From UMGS1975 sp959600905 (GTDB taxonomy: Bacteria; Bacillota; Clostridia; Christensenellales; QAND01), in the NCBI GenBank assembly GCA_959600905.1, contig CAUGNO010000008.1, positions 1 through 64,000 of the forward strand: 64,000 bases of DNA, given 5' to 3'. Each line of letters opens with the position of its first letter. Position 1 is the first letter of the stretch. Positions 1 to 9,200 of this stretch are shown piece by piece. The notes under the pieces are model-generated. The model searched no databases. It worked only from the letters and a program-made list of their open reading frames with translations, and was not told where the DNA came from. Position numbers and translations under genes: made by a program.

Positions 1-36
1 CCGCCGTGCCTCTCGGCTTCCCGTTCCTCACGGCGC
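1..36 (-). other. 5' end of an unidentified leftward transcript
   Basis: This is the predicted start of a transcript leaving the window to the left, just downstream of the promoter at 43-71. It is GC-rich, and on the minus strand a CGCCGTG segment can pair with CACGGCG farther on, with an inner GCC-GAGA-GGC tetraloop hairpin. No start codon is visible, so it is either a structured RNA or an mRNA leader. It matches no RNA family I can name from this fragment. Confidence 0.3.
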
Positions 37-42
37 TTGTCT

Positions 43-71
43 ATATTACCAAGACGGCCAGACAAAGTCAA
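43..71 (-). promoter_or_regulatory. Sigma-A promoter reading out of the left edge
   Basis: On the minus strand, TTGACT (66-71) and TAATAT (43-48) are separated by exactly 17 bases, close to the sigma-A consensus. The promoter sits just left of a cluster of DnaA-box-like sequences. That is the arrangement expected of an autoregulated dnaA promoter, but the gene itself lies outside the window. Confidence 0.6.
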
Positions 72-106
72 GCATAAATTTTCAAAAATTCATATTTTTT
101 TTAAAA

Positions 107-178
107 TATGGATAACTTGGCTATTATCCATGGGTTATCCACAGAAAAACGGTGCTTTTTGTTCGTTTCTATGGATAA
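107..178. promoter_or_regulatory. Cluster of four DnaA-box-like sequences (possible origin element)
   Basis: Four 9-mers resemble TTATCCACA: 107-115 (minus, 8 of 9), 124-132 (plus, 7 of 9), 135-143 (plus, perfect) and 170-178 (minus, 8 of 9). They also form two inverted-repeat pairs, 108-115 with 124-131 and 134-142 with 172-180. An A/T-rich run (about 77-107) lies beside them. Clustered boxes next to an AT-rich stretch are typical of oriC or of the dnaA promoter. The window edge prevents a decision. Confidence 0.5.
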
Positions 179-190
179 CCTGATCCAAGA

Positions 191-218
191 GAAAAAGGAA
201 AGCTCCCATTCGGGAGCC
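191..218 (-). terminator. Terminator of the mini-rubredoxin gene
   Basis: A GCTCCC-ATTC-GGGAGC hairpin (202-217) is followed on the minus strand by a T-rich run. It lies directly after the stop codon of the leftward gene ending at 225. Confidence 0.75.
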
Positions 219-224
219 TTGGCC

Positions 225-353
225 TTATTCCTCAACCACGACAAATGCTTCCGGGCCTGCGCCACAAAGCTCGCATTCAAAATCTGTGGGCAGCTCGGTT
301 TGGCCTTCCGGCAATTCGTATACCCAATCACAGACGGTGCATCTCATTTTCAT
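225..353 (-). CDS. Rubredoxin-like small protein (mini-rubredoxin)
   Basis: This 42-residue protein begins MKMRCTVCDWVYELPEG and carries a second knuckle CELCGAGPEAF. The two CxxC pairs are the four-cysteine iron site of rubredoxins, small cytoplasmic electron carriers. A free-standing rubredoxin is usually about 52 residues. Here the segment between the knuckles is about ten residues shorter, as in rubredoxin-like domains of rubrerythrins. An excellent AAAAGGAGGAG ribosome site lies seven bases before the ATG, and a hairpin terminator follows, so this is a real single-gene unit. The iron or zinc identity and the partner are unknown. Confidence 0.75.
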   Translation of the reverse strand: MKMRCTVCDWVYELPEGQTELPTDFECELCGAGPEAFVVVEE

Positions 354-423
354 AACAGTCTCCTCCTTTTATTTACTAGGAACTACTCCTATTATAGTGC
401 TTTCCCTGTAAGGTGCAAGCTTT

Positions 424-921
424 TTAGGTTGTTTTTTCAAATTTTTCTCCGCAATTTTTACAGGTAACCAAGATCTTGCCCTTTCCCTTGGGGGCGCGCA
501 TTTCTTGATTGCATTTGGGACAATTAAAATAAACGTGTTCTGTATCGTTTTTCTGCTGTCGTTTCTTTTCCTTTTGCGCCTTTTTTGCTTCTTTTGCCTT
601 GGCCCGCTGCGCTTTTGCTTCGGATTTATTCTCTTTGCCCAGATGGCTTTCGCCAGGGCGGCTTGCATACTGCGGTTTCACTGTACGCACCTTTTGCGCC
701 TTTTTTGCCTGGGAACGCATCTTCATACGATCCCAAAAACCGCGAAAGCGGTCGTTTTCACGATTCCGTGCGTTGGGGTCTGTGGAAAAGCAGCGCACCA
801 ACGCAATAGCAATACAGCCGCCGGCCAGCAGCAGCGTGAAGGTGGAGCGCAGGAAAAACAAAACCACCGCGATACATAAAAGAAAAATATTCAAAGAATC
901 AAACCATAACTTGCGTCTCAA
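424..921 (-). CDS. Membrane protein with C-terminal zinc ribbon
   Basis: This 165-residue protein is not a named family I can identify. Residues 8-42 form two closely spaced hydrophobic segments. A long Lys/Ala/Gln-rich, probably helical and basic stretch follows (about 70-125). The C-terminus is a zinc ribbon with CPKC and CKNC pairs. The start is a TTG at 921, supported by GGAAGGAG nine bases upstream. The layout suggests a membrane-anchored cytosolic zinc-ribbon that could contact nucleic acid or the translation apparatus, but this is only inference. It lies downstream of the CotH-VTC cassette, separated by 131 bases. Confidence 0.7.
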   Translation of the reverse strand: MRRKLWFDSLNIFLLCIAVVLFFLRSTFTLLLAGGCIAIALVRCFSTDPNARNRENDRFRGFWDRMKMRSQAKKAQKVRTVKPQYASRPGESHLGKENKSEAKAQRAKAKEAKKAQKEKKRQQKNDTEHVYFNCPKCNQEMRAPKGKGKILVTCKNCGEKFEKTT

Positions 922-1052
922 TCGGGACTTCTCCTTCCTCTATGCACCACATCGTACAGCGAACCAAAGGGCCTTGTCAATTCTTTCCAGCATAACAGGC
1001 AGGAAAGTCAAAATTAGGATGCCCCATTGCCATAATTGTATACCATTGCTAT

Positions 1053-1784
1053 TCAAAAAAGAGTCATGGCCTGTCCGCGTTGGTGTAGGGGGAAGAAATG
1101 GTGATGCGCATAGGGGGCAAAGGCATTGGCCTTATCATAGTGTTCGCCAAAATGCATCGGGATAAAATGATCCACCTCGATGGCGTCGACAAATTGCTGT
1201 GCGCCGCGCATATAATCCTTACCCAAGCGGGGATCGACGGGGAACATAGCGGCATCAAAATGTGGATAAGCAGCGGCAAGCAGGGAAAGCTCCTGCAAAA
1301 AGGCCTTTTCGTACCCAACGGCCTCTTCGCAGGGCACCTCTTCGTTCCAATGCCAATTGTTGAGATCGCCGGCATGAAACAGCTTCTTTTTCTCTATGCA
1401 CATGGAAAAGGAAATGCCTATATCCGTAGATCCGAATGCGGCGGCATGCAGGCATTCGTCGCTGTAGGTGTGCCCGGGCTTTAGATAAATGGCATCCTGA
1501 GAGCGTGCCAACCCGGATTCTAGAATATCCTGGGAAAATAAATAGACGATATCCCGGCGTTTTTCCCGCCAAGAAAGGATAACGGGGTTGAAATGGTCGG
1601 CATGTCCGTGGGTACACAGTACATAAAACCGGCCGGGGCGGGATAAAAGATCTTCATCCACAACACCACGAGATAAACAGCGATTCCCAATACAGGAATC
1701 GCTGTAATAATCCACAACAATGGTTGCCTTTTCCGTTAAAATTGCAAACCCACTATGTGCCAGGTATACGATCTTAAGCAACAA
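1053..1784 (-). CDS. Metallo-beta-lactamase-fold hydrolase, last gene of the CotH-VTC cassette
   Basis: About 243 residues beginning KIVYLAHSGFAI, typical of UlaG/YtnP-like metal-dependent hydrolases. The metal site CTHGHADH is present, as are a later HAGDLNNWHW and a C-terminal MHFGEH histidine. The substrate is unknown. The gene overlaps the end of the DUF4956 gene, so translation is probably coupled. The start is uncertain: an ATG at 1796 lacks a ribosome site, while TTG codons at 1784 or 1781 sit just after GGCGGTG. I chose the TTG because such starts are common in this window. Confidence 0.75.
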   Translation of the reverse strand: MLLKIVYLAHSGFAILTEKATIVVDYYSDSCIGNRCLSRGVVDEDLLSRPGRFYVLCTHGHADHFNPVILSWREKRRDIVYLFSQDILESGLARSQDAIYLKPGHTYSDECLHAAAFGSTDIGISFSMCIEKKKLFHAGDLNNWHWNEEVPCEEAVGYEKAFLQELSLLAAAYPHFDAAMFPVDPRLGKDYMRGAQQFVDAIEVDHFIPMHFGEHYDKANAFAPYAHHHFFPLHQRGQAMTLF

Positions 1785-2451
1785 TGTCACCGCCATAGCT
1801 GATGATGGAGGCGTCATAGACGCCAGGAATTTCCAAAAAGCGCTCTACAACCTGTAGATCGGACTCGCGCAGGCGGATCTCCAACGTCATTTCTACGCCG
1901 GCAGAGCCGACTGTTTTGCTTTTCAGCTGGCTTTCGGGCAGGCGTTTGAGAAGACCATAGACATTGTTGGTGGCGTTTTCATTGAAACGAAGCACCAAAA
2001 GGTAAGGCATCGTACTGCGGAACCGCATCCCGGAAAGCAACAGCATCAATACGCCGATGACAGCGGAGGCCAAGATCGCGGGCAGGAAGAACTTTGCGCC
2101 CAATGCGATGCCCACGGCAATGGACCAGAACATATATACGGTGTCGATAGGATCCTTGACAGCGGTACGGAAACGCACGATGGACAAAGCACCGACCATA
2201 CCAAGGGACAGCGTCAGGTTGCTGGTGATCGGCAAAATGATAAAGGAAGTGATCATCGCCAGCATTACCAAAGAAACCCCGAAATTCTTGGAGTACATAA
2301 CGCCGCTGAAGGTTTTGCGATAGATGGCAAAGATATACATGCCGATCAAAAAGGCAAGCCCCAGTGTTAGCAAAATGCGCACTACGCTAAGGTCGCCGAA
2401 GGAAAAGGCGTTTTGCAGCCCGGCAACCAGGTTACTGAAAAAATCTCCCAT
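1774..2451 (-). CDS. DUF4956 membrane protein
   Basis: A 225-residue protein with about four transmembrane segments in residues 20-150 and a soluble C-terminal half. The segment GALSIVRFRTAVKDP between membrane helices is a hallmark of DUF4956 proteins. The C-terminal half (about 150-225) has a small alpha/beta, ACT-like look. It sits 18 bases after the VTC polymerase gene, with a GGGAGG ribosome site before the ATG. DUF4956 genes commonly travel with VTC and CotH genes, suggesting one membrane-associated pathway. The biochemical function is unknown. Confidence 0.85.
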   Translation of the reverse strand: MGDFFSNLVAGLQNAFSFGDLSVVRILLTLGLAFLIGMYIFAIYRKTFSGVMYSKNFGVSLVMLAMITSFIILPITSNLTLSLGMVGALSIVRFRTAVKDPIDTVYMFWSIAVGIALGAKFFLPAILASAVIGVLMLLLSGMRFRSTMPYLLVLRFNENATNNVYGLLKRLPESQLKSKTVGSAGVEMTLEIRLRESDLQVVERFLEIPGVYDASIISYGGDIVA

Positions 2452-2469
2452 AATGTCCTCCCTTATGCT

Positions 2470-3156
2470 CTAAAGGTCATATTTTCTGCAAATGGCATAT
2501 TTGCTGATTGCGCTGCGTGTAGCTTCTATGCCATCAAAGGCCCGGCGGATATAACCGGGCAGAAATTCGTTGAATTTGATTTCCAGAACCATCATCCCCT
2601 TTTCCAGCATGGGGACGGTAAACATCTGCTTATCAAATATATCGAAGCTTTGGCCTGCGCGCAGATCCTTATCAAACGTGATACGCACATCTTCGATGGG
2701 GTGTACATAGGCTTCCCGCACATAATCTACGACCTTGACAGGGCGCAGCCCCTTGTTTTTCATGGAAAAGTACACAGCCCCGGCGGGCAGCTTGTCCTTT
2801 TGCAGCAAAAACGAACATTCGCCTTCCATTAAAAGCTCAAACTCTTTACGGGTCAAGCCGCAGCTATGCTTGAGGATATATTGATCCTTTTTGATTTTGC
2901 GCTCCAGACGGATGACGCTGTCCTCCATGTTGTAGATGCGCACCCGCAATTTTTCGCGGCTGTCTTCGCCGGCGATTTTGGTGACAAGGTTGCTGTCCTC
3001 CCGGTCGTCAAAATACAGGGAACGGATATGGTAATCGCCCGTTTCTTCCCGTGCATTTTCATCCAGAGACAGCAGGGCAGACAGCCGATGGCGCAGCACA
3101 TAATACGTTGCAGTATTGATGTAAAATTTGAGCTCATGGCGAAACTTACCGGCCAA
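2470..3156 (-). CDS. VTC-domain polyphosphate polymerase
   Basis: A 228-residue single-domain member of the VTC family, whose eukaryotic relative (Vtc4) makes inorganic polyphosphate from ATP inside a basic tunnel. Recognisable elements are FRHELKFYI near the N-terminus, YHIRSLYFDD, LRVRIYN, RLERKIKKDQYILKHSC, RITFDKDLRA and LEIKFNEFLPG. The tunnel Arg, Lys and Glu residues therefore look intact. The start is TTG at 3156, with GAGGAGG eight bases upstream. It lies directly downstream of the CotH kinase gene and upstream of DUF4956. The enzyme has no membrane segment of its own. Whether the product is polyphosphate or a phosphorylated polymer is not known. Confidence 0.85.
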   Translation of the reverse strand: MAGKFRHELKFYINTATYYVLRHRLSALLSLDENAREETGDYHIRSLYFDDREDSNLVTKIAGEDSREKLRVRIYNMEDSVIRLERKIKKDQYILKHSCGLTRKEFELLMEGECSFLLQKDKLPAGAVYFSMKNKGLRPVKVVDYVREAYVHPIEDVRITFDKDLRAGQSFDIFDKQMFTVPMLEKGMMVLEIKFNEFLPGYIRRAFDGIEATRSAISKYAICRKYDL

Positions 3157-3174
3157 ATTCTGTGCCTCCTCTTC

Positions 3175-6100
3175 TCAACTTCCCGTGCTGGGCGGCTGCG
3201 TGCCGACGCTGCCAAAGCGGCGCATCATCTCGTCATCCGATAGGCCGAAATACTGCTTGACATGGTACAGGCAGTATTCATTGCGCACCTTAGCAAAGTT
3301 TTCCATCTTTGCAATCTGGCTGGTACGCCACGATTCTGCCGTGCCGTTGTCCCAGCGCTCGCGGTCGCGGCCGATCTCATCCTCGATCATCCCGGCACAC
3401 TCGTCGATTTTGGCCAGCACGCGGTCGGTGGCAAAGGTGTTTTTCATATGGTAGGCAAACCGTGTCAGGAAAAGCTCTTTAAACTCATCGTTTTTCAGCA
3501 GGGTGCGCAAAAGGACGGTAGAGATGCCGTTGCCCACGCCCATGCCTTCAGGGTTGGTCAGCCGTGCCATCGCATCCTGCTCCGGATTGTACATGCCCCA
3601 GCAAAAATCGTATAAGATCCAGCGCCATTTGCCGTCCGGCGTTTTTTCCCGCCAGTATTTGATGTTGCCAAGGTCTGTATTGTTGGACCAGATCTCGGCA
3701 ATGCACCAATCGGCGAAGTTTTCCACATCCACCCAATCCGTGATGGTCTTGTACACGTCCGGGTCGTTGATGTCCGCCTCATGGCTGCTGACATAATTGA
3801 TCATCTGCTTGTAGTTGTCCGTGCTGCCCACCAGTGCCGTGGCATCGCCTACGATCAGGTCGATATTTTCCGGATTGCTCAGGTTATGATGCTGGGCCAG
3901 CATGTATTTGTTGATCTTTTCCCGGATATTGTAGATGCCCCAATACTGGCCGTTGATATATACGACGCTTTGCTTGTAGGCCGCCACATCCAGCGTGGTG
4001 GTCTCGCGCACCAAGTCGGTAACTACAATATCACGAATCTTGCTCTGTGTACAGTCTTGGGCGCCAGCGCGCAGCGTGATGGATTTATAGGAGGTATACG
4101 GCCGCGTTTCAAAGAAGGGATAGTCGATGGTGGCGGAGCCGTAGCGCTCCCTGGCACGGATGGAAAAGCCCTTTTGGTCCTTAAACCGGGAGAATGCGCC
4201 AAAGATGCGGATGCCCGCATCCAAAGATACGCCCTGTTTGCCGCTTTCATCAAAATACTCAAAGTGGACTTCTCGCTCCCAGTCCTTTTGGAAGTTGGCA
4301 TTCTTGTATTCGATATCGCCCACCTTTTGGCCATTGCCCACGACATAGATGCCGTAATCATGGTCAAACAGGTTCGGCGGATCGGTGATCAGCGAAACCA
4401 CAGGCAGCGTATGAGGAATATCGATCAAAAACGTTTTGGAGTCCGTCTTGCTGCCCAAAAGCCCTTCCTTGAAGGCGCGCGCACGCACCGCCGTGGTTTT
4501 TTCAACGGTGATCGGCCCAGTATATACAGGGCTGGATTCCGTTGGGATGGAGCCATCGGTGGTGTAATGGATGGTGGTGTCCGCATCGCCAGCCTCCATG
4601 GTCACCTGCTGGGCCCCGCGGTACGAGCCGGCTTCCGTGGTGATGGTGGGCTTTACGGCAAACCCGATGGCGCCGCCAGCATTGGCGGTAGACGGCGTGG
4701 GTGTTTGAAAATAAAAAAATCCATCGGAGCCACTTTGGCGGCCAACGGACATATTGGTAGGCACATCGCTTACATAGACCCGATCCACCAGCTCTTCGCT
4801 GCTATTGAACAGCCCAATGACCTCGCCCGCGCCGGAAATGCGGAAATTGGTATGCATATTGCCAAGATTCGTCAACCCAGAACAGTACACCAGCGTATAT
4901 TGCCCGGGCGCAAGCGTAATATCGGGAAACTTCCACTTCAACGGCTTTTCCGTATCGTCCGTTAACCCCCAGCCCTTGAGGGAAACGGCTTCGGAGCCAT
5001 TGTTGTAGATCTCCACCCAATCATAATACGCACCGCCGGTGGGTGCGTATTTATCGTTGTACGGCATGGCCTCGCTGATGATCACGCTGCTGGTGGGCTT
5101 TCCGTTTGCCTCGACAAACTTTTGGAAGCCCTCTGCCGTATTGGCATAGCCTGGAGAGGGATTGGCAGAGGTGGTCCATTCGTAATTGTCGGAAGGATCA
5201 CGCAGGTAAACGGTGTCGCTCTTCATCTCCGGCACCTCGACGGAATCGAGGATCTGGCCTGCCTTGTTGGCAAGGGAAACCTCTACCTTATAACTGCTGA
5301 GCCTAAAATTGGTGTGCAGGTAGTTGTTGCTGCCGTCTTTGGAATAGGCTTTGCCGGAGCAGTACACGACCACATAGCCGTGCGCCGGGATCTTGGTTCC
5401 GTCCGGGAACCGCCACTTCATCGTTTTATTGGGTTTGTTGGAAAGCCCGTAACCGGACAGGTCGATTTCGCTGTCGCTGGTATTTTCAATTTCCACATAG
5501 TCGGAATACGCGCCATAATCGTCAGTTAAGGTCGTGACGTTGGCGCTCATGACCTCGCTGATGCGCAGCGGGGAAGATTCCACTTTGCGGCTGGCTAAAT
5601 ATTGCTCGTAACCCTCATCGGTATTGGGGTAGCCGGGCGTCACCTTTTCAAAGCTGATCCATTGGCTGTTGTCCTTAGGATCGCGCCCCATAGAGGTATC
5701 AGACGGCATTTGAGAAAACGTCGTATAATCTACGATAACGCCGAGGTTGTTGGTAAGAACAACATCCTCGCCGGAAGAGGAAAGGCCGAAATTGGCATGC
5801 AGCGGCTGATCGGTTTCACGCTTGTCCTGCTTATCACAGTATACAACGACATACCCGCCGGCCGGGATGCTGATATCCGGGAAGGTCCACTTGGCCTGTT
5901 CCAGCTTGCTGTCGGACAAGCCCCAGCCGGACAGCGATACGTCTGTGGTGCCGGGATTATACAGCTCGATCCAGTCGGAATAGTTGCCTTCCTCATCGGT
6001 TACGGCCTGCTTGTTGCCGGCCATCACCTCGTTGATGAGAATGGTTTCAGAGGTTGCCGGCTTGTCCTTATTCACCAAATAGGAAACAAAGGCAATGGCA

Positions 6101-6183
6101 ACCAGCAATATGATGACAATCAGCAAAGCTCGGATGAGCTTTTTGCGACTGGCTTTGGGGTTTACTCTTCTTCTTGTAGCCAA
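3175..6183 (-). CDS. Surface CotH-type kinase with three lamin-tail domains
   Basis: A 1002-residue membrane-anchored extracytoplasmic protein. Domains in order: a basic N-terminus and one transmembrane helix (about 14-37); three lamin-tail (LTD) beta-sandwich domains (about 45-190, 205-345, 370-505) recognisable by NEVMAGN, SEVMSAN and SEAMPYN plus repeated GW/YGL(S/T)D motifs; a chitobiase C-terminal-like domain (about 515-590); and a CotH kinase domain (about 620-960) with GAFSRFKDQKGFSIR, NTDLGNIKYWRE and WILYDFCWGMY. CotH in Bacillus is a protein kinase of the spore coat. The usual DxD near the active site reads DFC here. The start is TTG at 6183 behind GGAGG. It leads the cassette with VTC and DUF4956. 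Confidence 0.88.
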   Translation of the reverse strand: MATRRRVNPKASRKKLIRALLIVIILLVAIAFVSYLVNKDKPATSETILINEVMAGNKQAVTDEEGNYSDWIELYNPGTTDVSLSGWGLSDSKLEQAKWTFPDISIPAGGYVVVYCDKQDKRETDQPLHANFGLSSSGEDVVLTNNLGVIVDYTTFSQMPSDTSMGRDPKDNSQWISFEKVTPGYPNTDEGYEQYLASRKVESSPLRISEVMSANVTTLTDDYGAYSDYVEIENTSDSEIDLSGYGLSNKPNKTMKWRFPDGTKIPAHGYVVVYCSGKAYSKDGSNNYLHTNFRLSSYKVEVSLANKAGQILDSVEVPEMKSDTVYLRDPSDNYEWTTSANPSPGYANTAEGFQKFVEANGKPTSSVIISEAMPYNDKYAPTGGAYYDWVEIYNNGSEAVSLKGWGLTDDTEKPLKWKFPDITLAPGQYTLVYCSGLTNLGNMHTNFRISGAGEVIGLFNSSEELVDRVYVSDVPTNMSVGRQSGSDGFFYFQTPTPSTANAGGAIGFAVKPTITTEAGSYRGAQQVTMEAGDADTTIHYTTDGSIPTESSPVYTGPITVEKTTAVRARAFKEGLLGSKTDSKTFLIDIPHTLPVVSLITDPPNLFDHDYGIYVVGNGQKVGDIEYKNANFQKDWEREVHFEYFDESGKQGVSLDAGIRIFGAFSRFKDQKGFSIRARERYGSATIDYPFFETRPYTSYKSITLRAGAQDCTQSKIRDIVVTDLVRETTTLDVAAYKQSVVYINGQYWGIYNIREKINKYMLAQHHNLSNPENIDLIVGDATALVGSTDNYKQMINYVSSHEADINDPDVYKTITDWVDVENFADWCIAEIWSNNTDLGNIKYWREKTPDGKWRWILYDFCWGMYNPEQDAMARLTNPEGMGVGNGISTVLLRTLLKNDEFKELFLTRFAYHMKNTFATDRVLAKIDECAGMIEDEIGRDRERWDNGTAESWRTSQIAKMENFAKVRNEYCLYHVKQYFGLSDDEMMRRFGSVGTQPPSTGS

Positions 6184-6215
6184 AACATACCTCCGCAGTT
6201 TTTTGGACTTTGTTT

Positions 6216-6245
6216 ATTATAAGCACCTACATTTCTAAAAGTCAA
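6216..6245 (-). promoter_or_regulatory. Promoter of the CotH-VTC-DUF4956 operon
   Basis: On the minus strand, TTGACT (6240-6245) and TATAAT (6216-6221) are separated by 18 bases. The -35 element contains the addA stop codon, so the cassette starts its own transcript right at the end of addA. Confidence 0.65.
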
Positions 6246-9200
6246 TCGTCTGCCGCAATCTCAATGCTTTCGCCGGTGCGGAGCAGCACCAGCAGCGCCT
6301 GCTTGACGGGCCGCCCCGTCAAATGCGAAAGCGCCAGGCGGTAGGCGTACAACTGCCCTTGGTAACGAAGGGCCAAAGCCTGCGGCCCTTCGGGGGGGAT
6401 GCGGTCGGTCTTGTAATCCATCAAGACCCAGCCGTCCTCCTCCTCAAAGGCCAGGTCCAGAATGCCCTGCAAAAGCGTCGTTTCATCCGACGGGTATTCC
6501 GGTGAAATGAGCCGGGCAGGGATGCGCACGACAAAGGGCTGTTCCCGCAATACCTGGCGGGCGGATAGGATACGGCCGGCCAGCGGGGAGTTGGCAAAGC
6601 GCACGATGAGGGAAAGATCCAACGCATCGGCCTGGGCCTGGGTAAGGACGCCCTGGGTAAGCCAGGTGTAGACCTGTGCCTGTACGCCTTCCAGAGTTTT
6701 GGCCTGTGCCAAATCGATCTTTTGCATGGCCTCGTGCATATAGGTACCGCGCTGCGCCGCGTCGGGCGCTTTTTCCGATACGGAATCCCAGGCAGGCCAG
6801 GACAGGGTGGGCGCCTGCGCCTGACCGGATAGATCCGCTAACTGGGAAGCGGCGACCTTGGCGGGCGCTGTGGCCGCGCGGAAGGGATATTGGTAATGCA
6901 GGGCGGCCAACGCGTCAGCATACCGCGGGTCTGATACGTCGACCCCTTCTACAAATCGTTGCCAATTGCCTTTGGATTGATACACGCGCTCTGTTTCCGG
7001 CTGCACGGTATGAAAGGAGATCTGCCAAGCGCCGGGCGTCTCCCGGGCGGGCAAGGAAAGGGAGAATCGATCCCGCAGCGCAGCGCCGTCGGGATGCAGG
7101 GCCACGGCGGGTAAAATCCATTCCAGCATGCTTTTAGCCTGTGCTGGCGGCTTTTCACAGGCAGCGGCAAGCTGTTGGGCGCTGCCCTGTCCGATTAGGA
7201 TCAGCGATTCCCTGGCGCGCGTCATCGCGACATAGCAAAGCCGCATCCGCTCCGCCGTTTCCGCCCGTTGCTTTTCCGCCTGGCAGAGCGCATAGCATAG
7301 GGTCTGCTGTTTACTCAGGGAACGCTGATGAAAATGCCACAGACCAATGCCGTATGTTTTGGAGAGTGGCAAAGAGGTATCATGAGCGCGTGCCAGGCCC
7401 TGCTCCAAAAACGGAAGGATCACGGCGGGAAACTCCAGTCCCTTGCTGGTGTGCATGGTCATCACGCGCACAAAATCGCCGCCGGTGGGCAGGGCGGGCG
7501 GTTCCTTGCCGCCCAGGCGGGTAGTGGTATCCAGCATCTGCAAAAATCCATACAGCGATCCGTCGCCGGACTGCACATAGCCCTGGGCCCGCTGCCAGAG
7601 GGCGATGAGGTTCTCCGTTTTCTTAGCCCCATCCGGTTGTACGCCATAATAGGCCAAGGCGTTGCAGTCGTCATAGATATAGAGCAAAAGCGCATCTACG
7701 CTGTGGCGGTGCGCATATTGCCGGTATCGCTCGATGCGCTCGAAAAAACGGCGCAGCCGGTCGGCGGTAGCGCCTTCGCCATGCGCGGAGAAATGGCGGG
7801 CCGCCTGGAAAAATTCACACCGGTCCGGCAGCGTGCCCAGCCGCTGCTGTTCTTTTTGATACAGGCGGATACGGGCCAGGTCCGCCGCGGTGCATTGGCC
7901 TGCGGGGCTGCGCAGCGCCGTTACGAAATCAATATCGTCCTGCAAGCTGTCCACCACGCGCAAAACCTGGATCAAAGCGCCGCATTCCTGTGTGGTCAAA
8001 ATTTCCGCAGAAGCATCCGAGACCGCTTCGATGCCCTCTTCCAGCAGGGTCTGCAAAAAGAGCGAAACATGGGTGCGCGCCTGTACCAGCACCACAATGT
8101 CCGAAAGGGTATACGGACGCTCTACGCCTTTATCCAAAAAGGTTTGGCCCAATAAGCGCCGGATCTCTTGGGCCGCGACCCGCGCTTGGGCTACGCTGCG
8201 AGCTTCCAGCGCCTCTGCCTCCGGCTGCTCTTCGCCGTCCGCTTTGTTTTCCTTGATAAGCAGATGCACACTGATCGGCGGTCCCTCCTCCTTGCGGCCG
8301 GGCACCAGCGCTTGGCTGTCGTCATACGCAACATCCGAAACCGGCGGCTGCATACAGCGCTGCATTACACAATTTACTCCATGTAAAACATTGGCGCAGG
8401 AACGGTAGTTTTCCTTGAGGTCCATGCGCATCTGCTCTGCGCTGTCCTCAGGGCTGTATTGATGATAGCGAGCCAGAAACAAAGAAGGGTCGGTATGGCG
8501 GAAATGGTAGATGCTCTGCTTTACGTCGCCGACCCGGAAAGAGGTTCTGGGGCGGGCAATGAGAGATAGGATAGCGTCCTGCAATTCGTTGGTATCCTGC
8601 ACCTCGTCGATGAACACGGCGTCATAGAGTGCGCTTGTTTCCAGCTGTGCCTGCGGATGGCGCAAAATGCGCAGCGCTGCTTGGGAGATATCGGAAAAAT
8701 CCCAGGCATTTGCCTGCTTTTTGGCCTCGGTATAGGCGTCCTCAAAGGCGGACAGCAGTTTGCAAAGCCCGTCAAACACAGGCACACAGTCGTGCGCCAT
8801 ATCGCAAAAGCCGGAGAGGCCCAAACGGTAGGCCGTGTGTTTTTGCAGCTGTAATATGCTTTTTTTGATGCGCTTATGCAGCGCATCAAACTGCTCGTTG
8901 TCCTCGGCGGATAGGCTCTTTTTGATGCGCGCATCCTTTTTGGTTTGCAGTTGTTTGAATAGATCGGCCGATTCGGGGCCGGGCGCCATTTCGCCCAGCC
9001 TTGTGAGCAGGGCGAGGTTCTCCCGCCAGGGGAAAAGGATCTCTTCCTTTTTTTTGTGCCAGCATCCTGTCTCCAATATGTGAATGAGCTGCTCCATATC
9101 CGCCGATACATGGGCCAGCGCCTCTGAGAGGGGTGCGCAATAGGCAGAAAAATCCGATTGTATCACGTTGTCATCGGCATAATGAGCGCGTGCTTTTTCC

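Noticed and set aside
1261..1269. Perfect DnaA box (minus orientation)
   Set aside because: It is isolated inside a coding sequence. About one such match is expected by chance in 64 kb.
3781..4965. A 394-residue open frame opposite the CotH gene
   Set aside because: Antisense to a gene with clear domains; no ribosome site.
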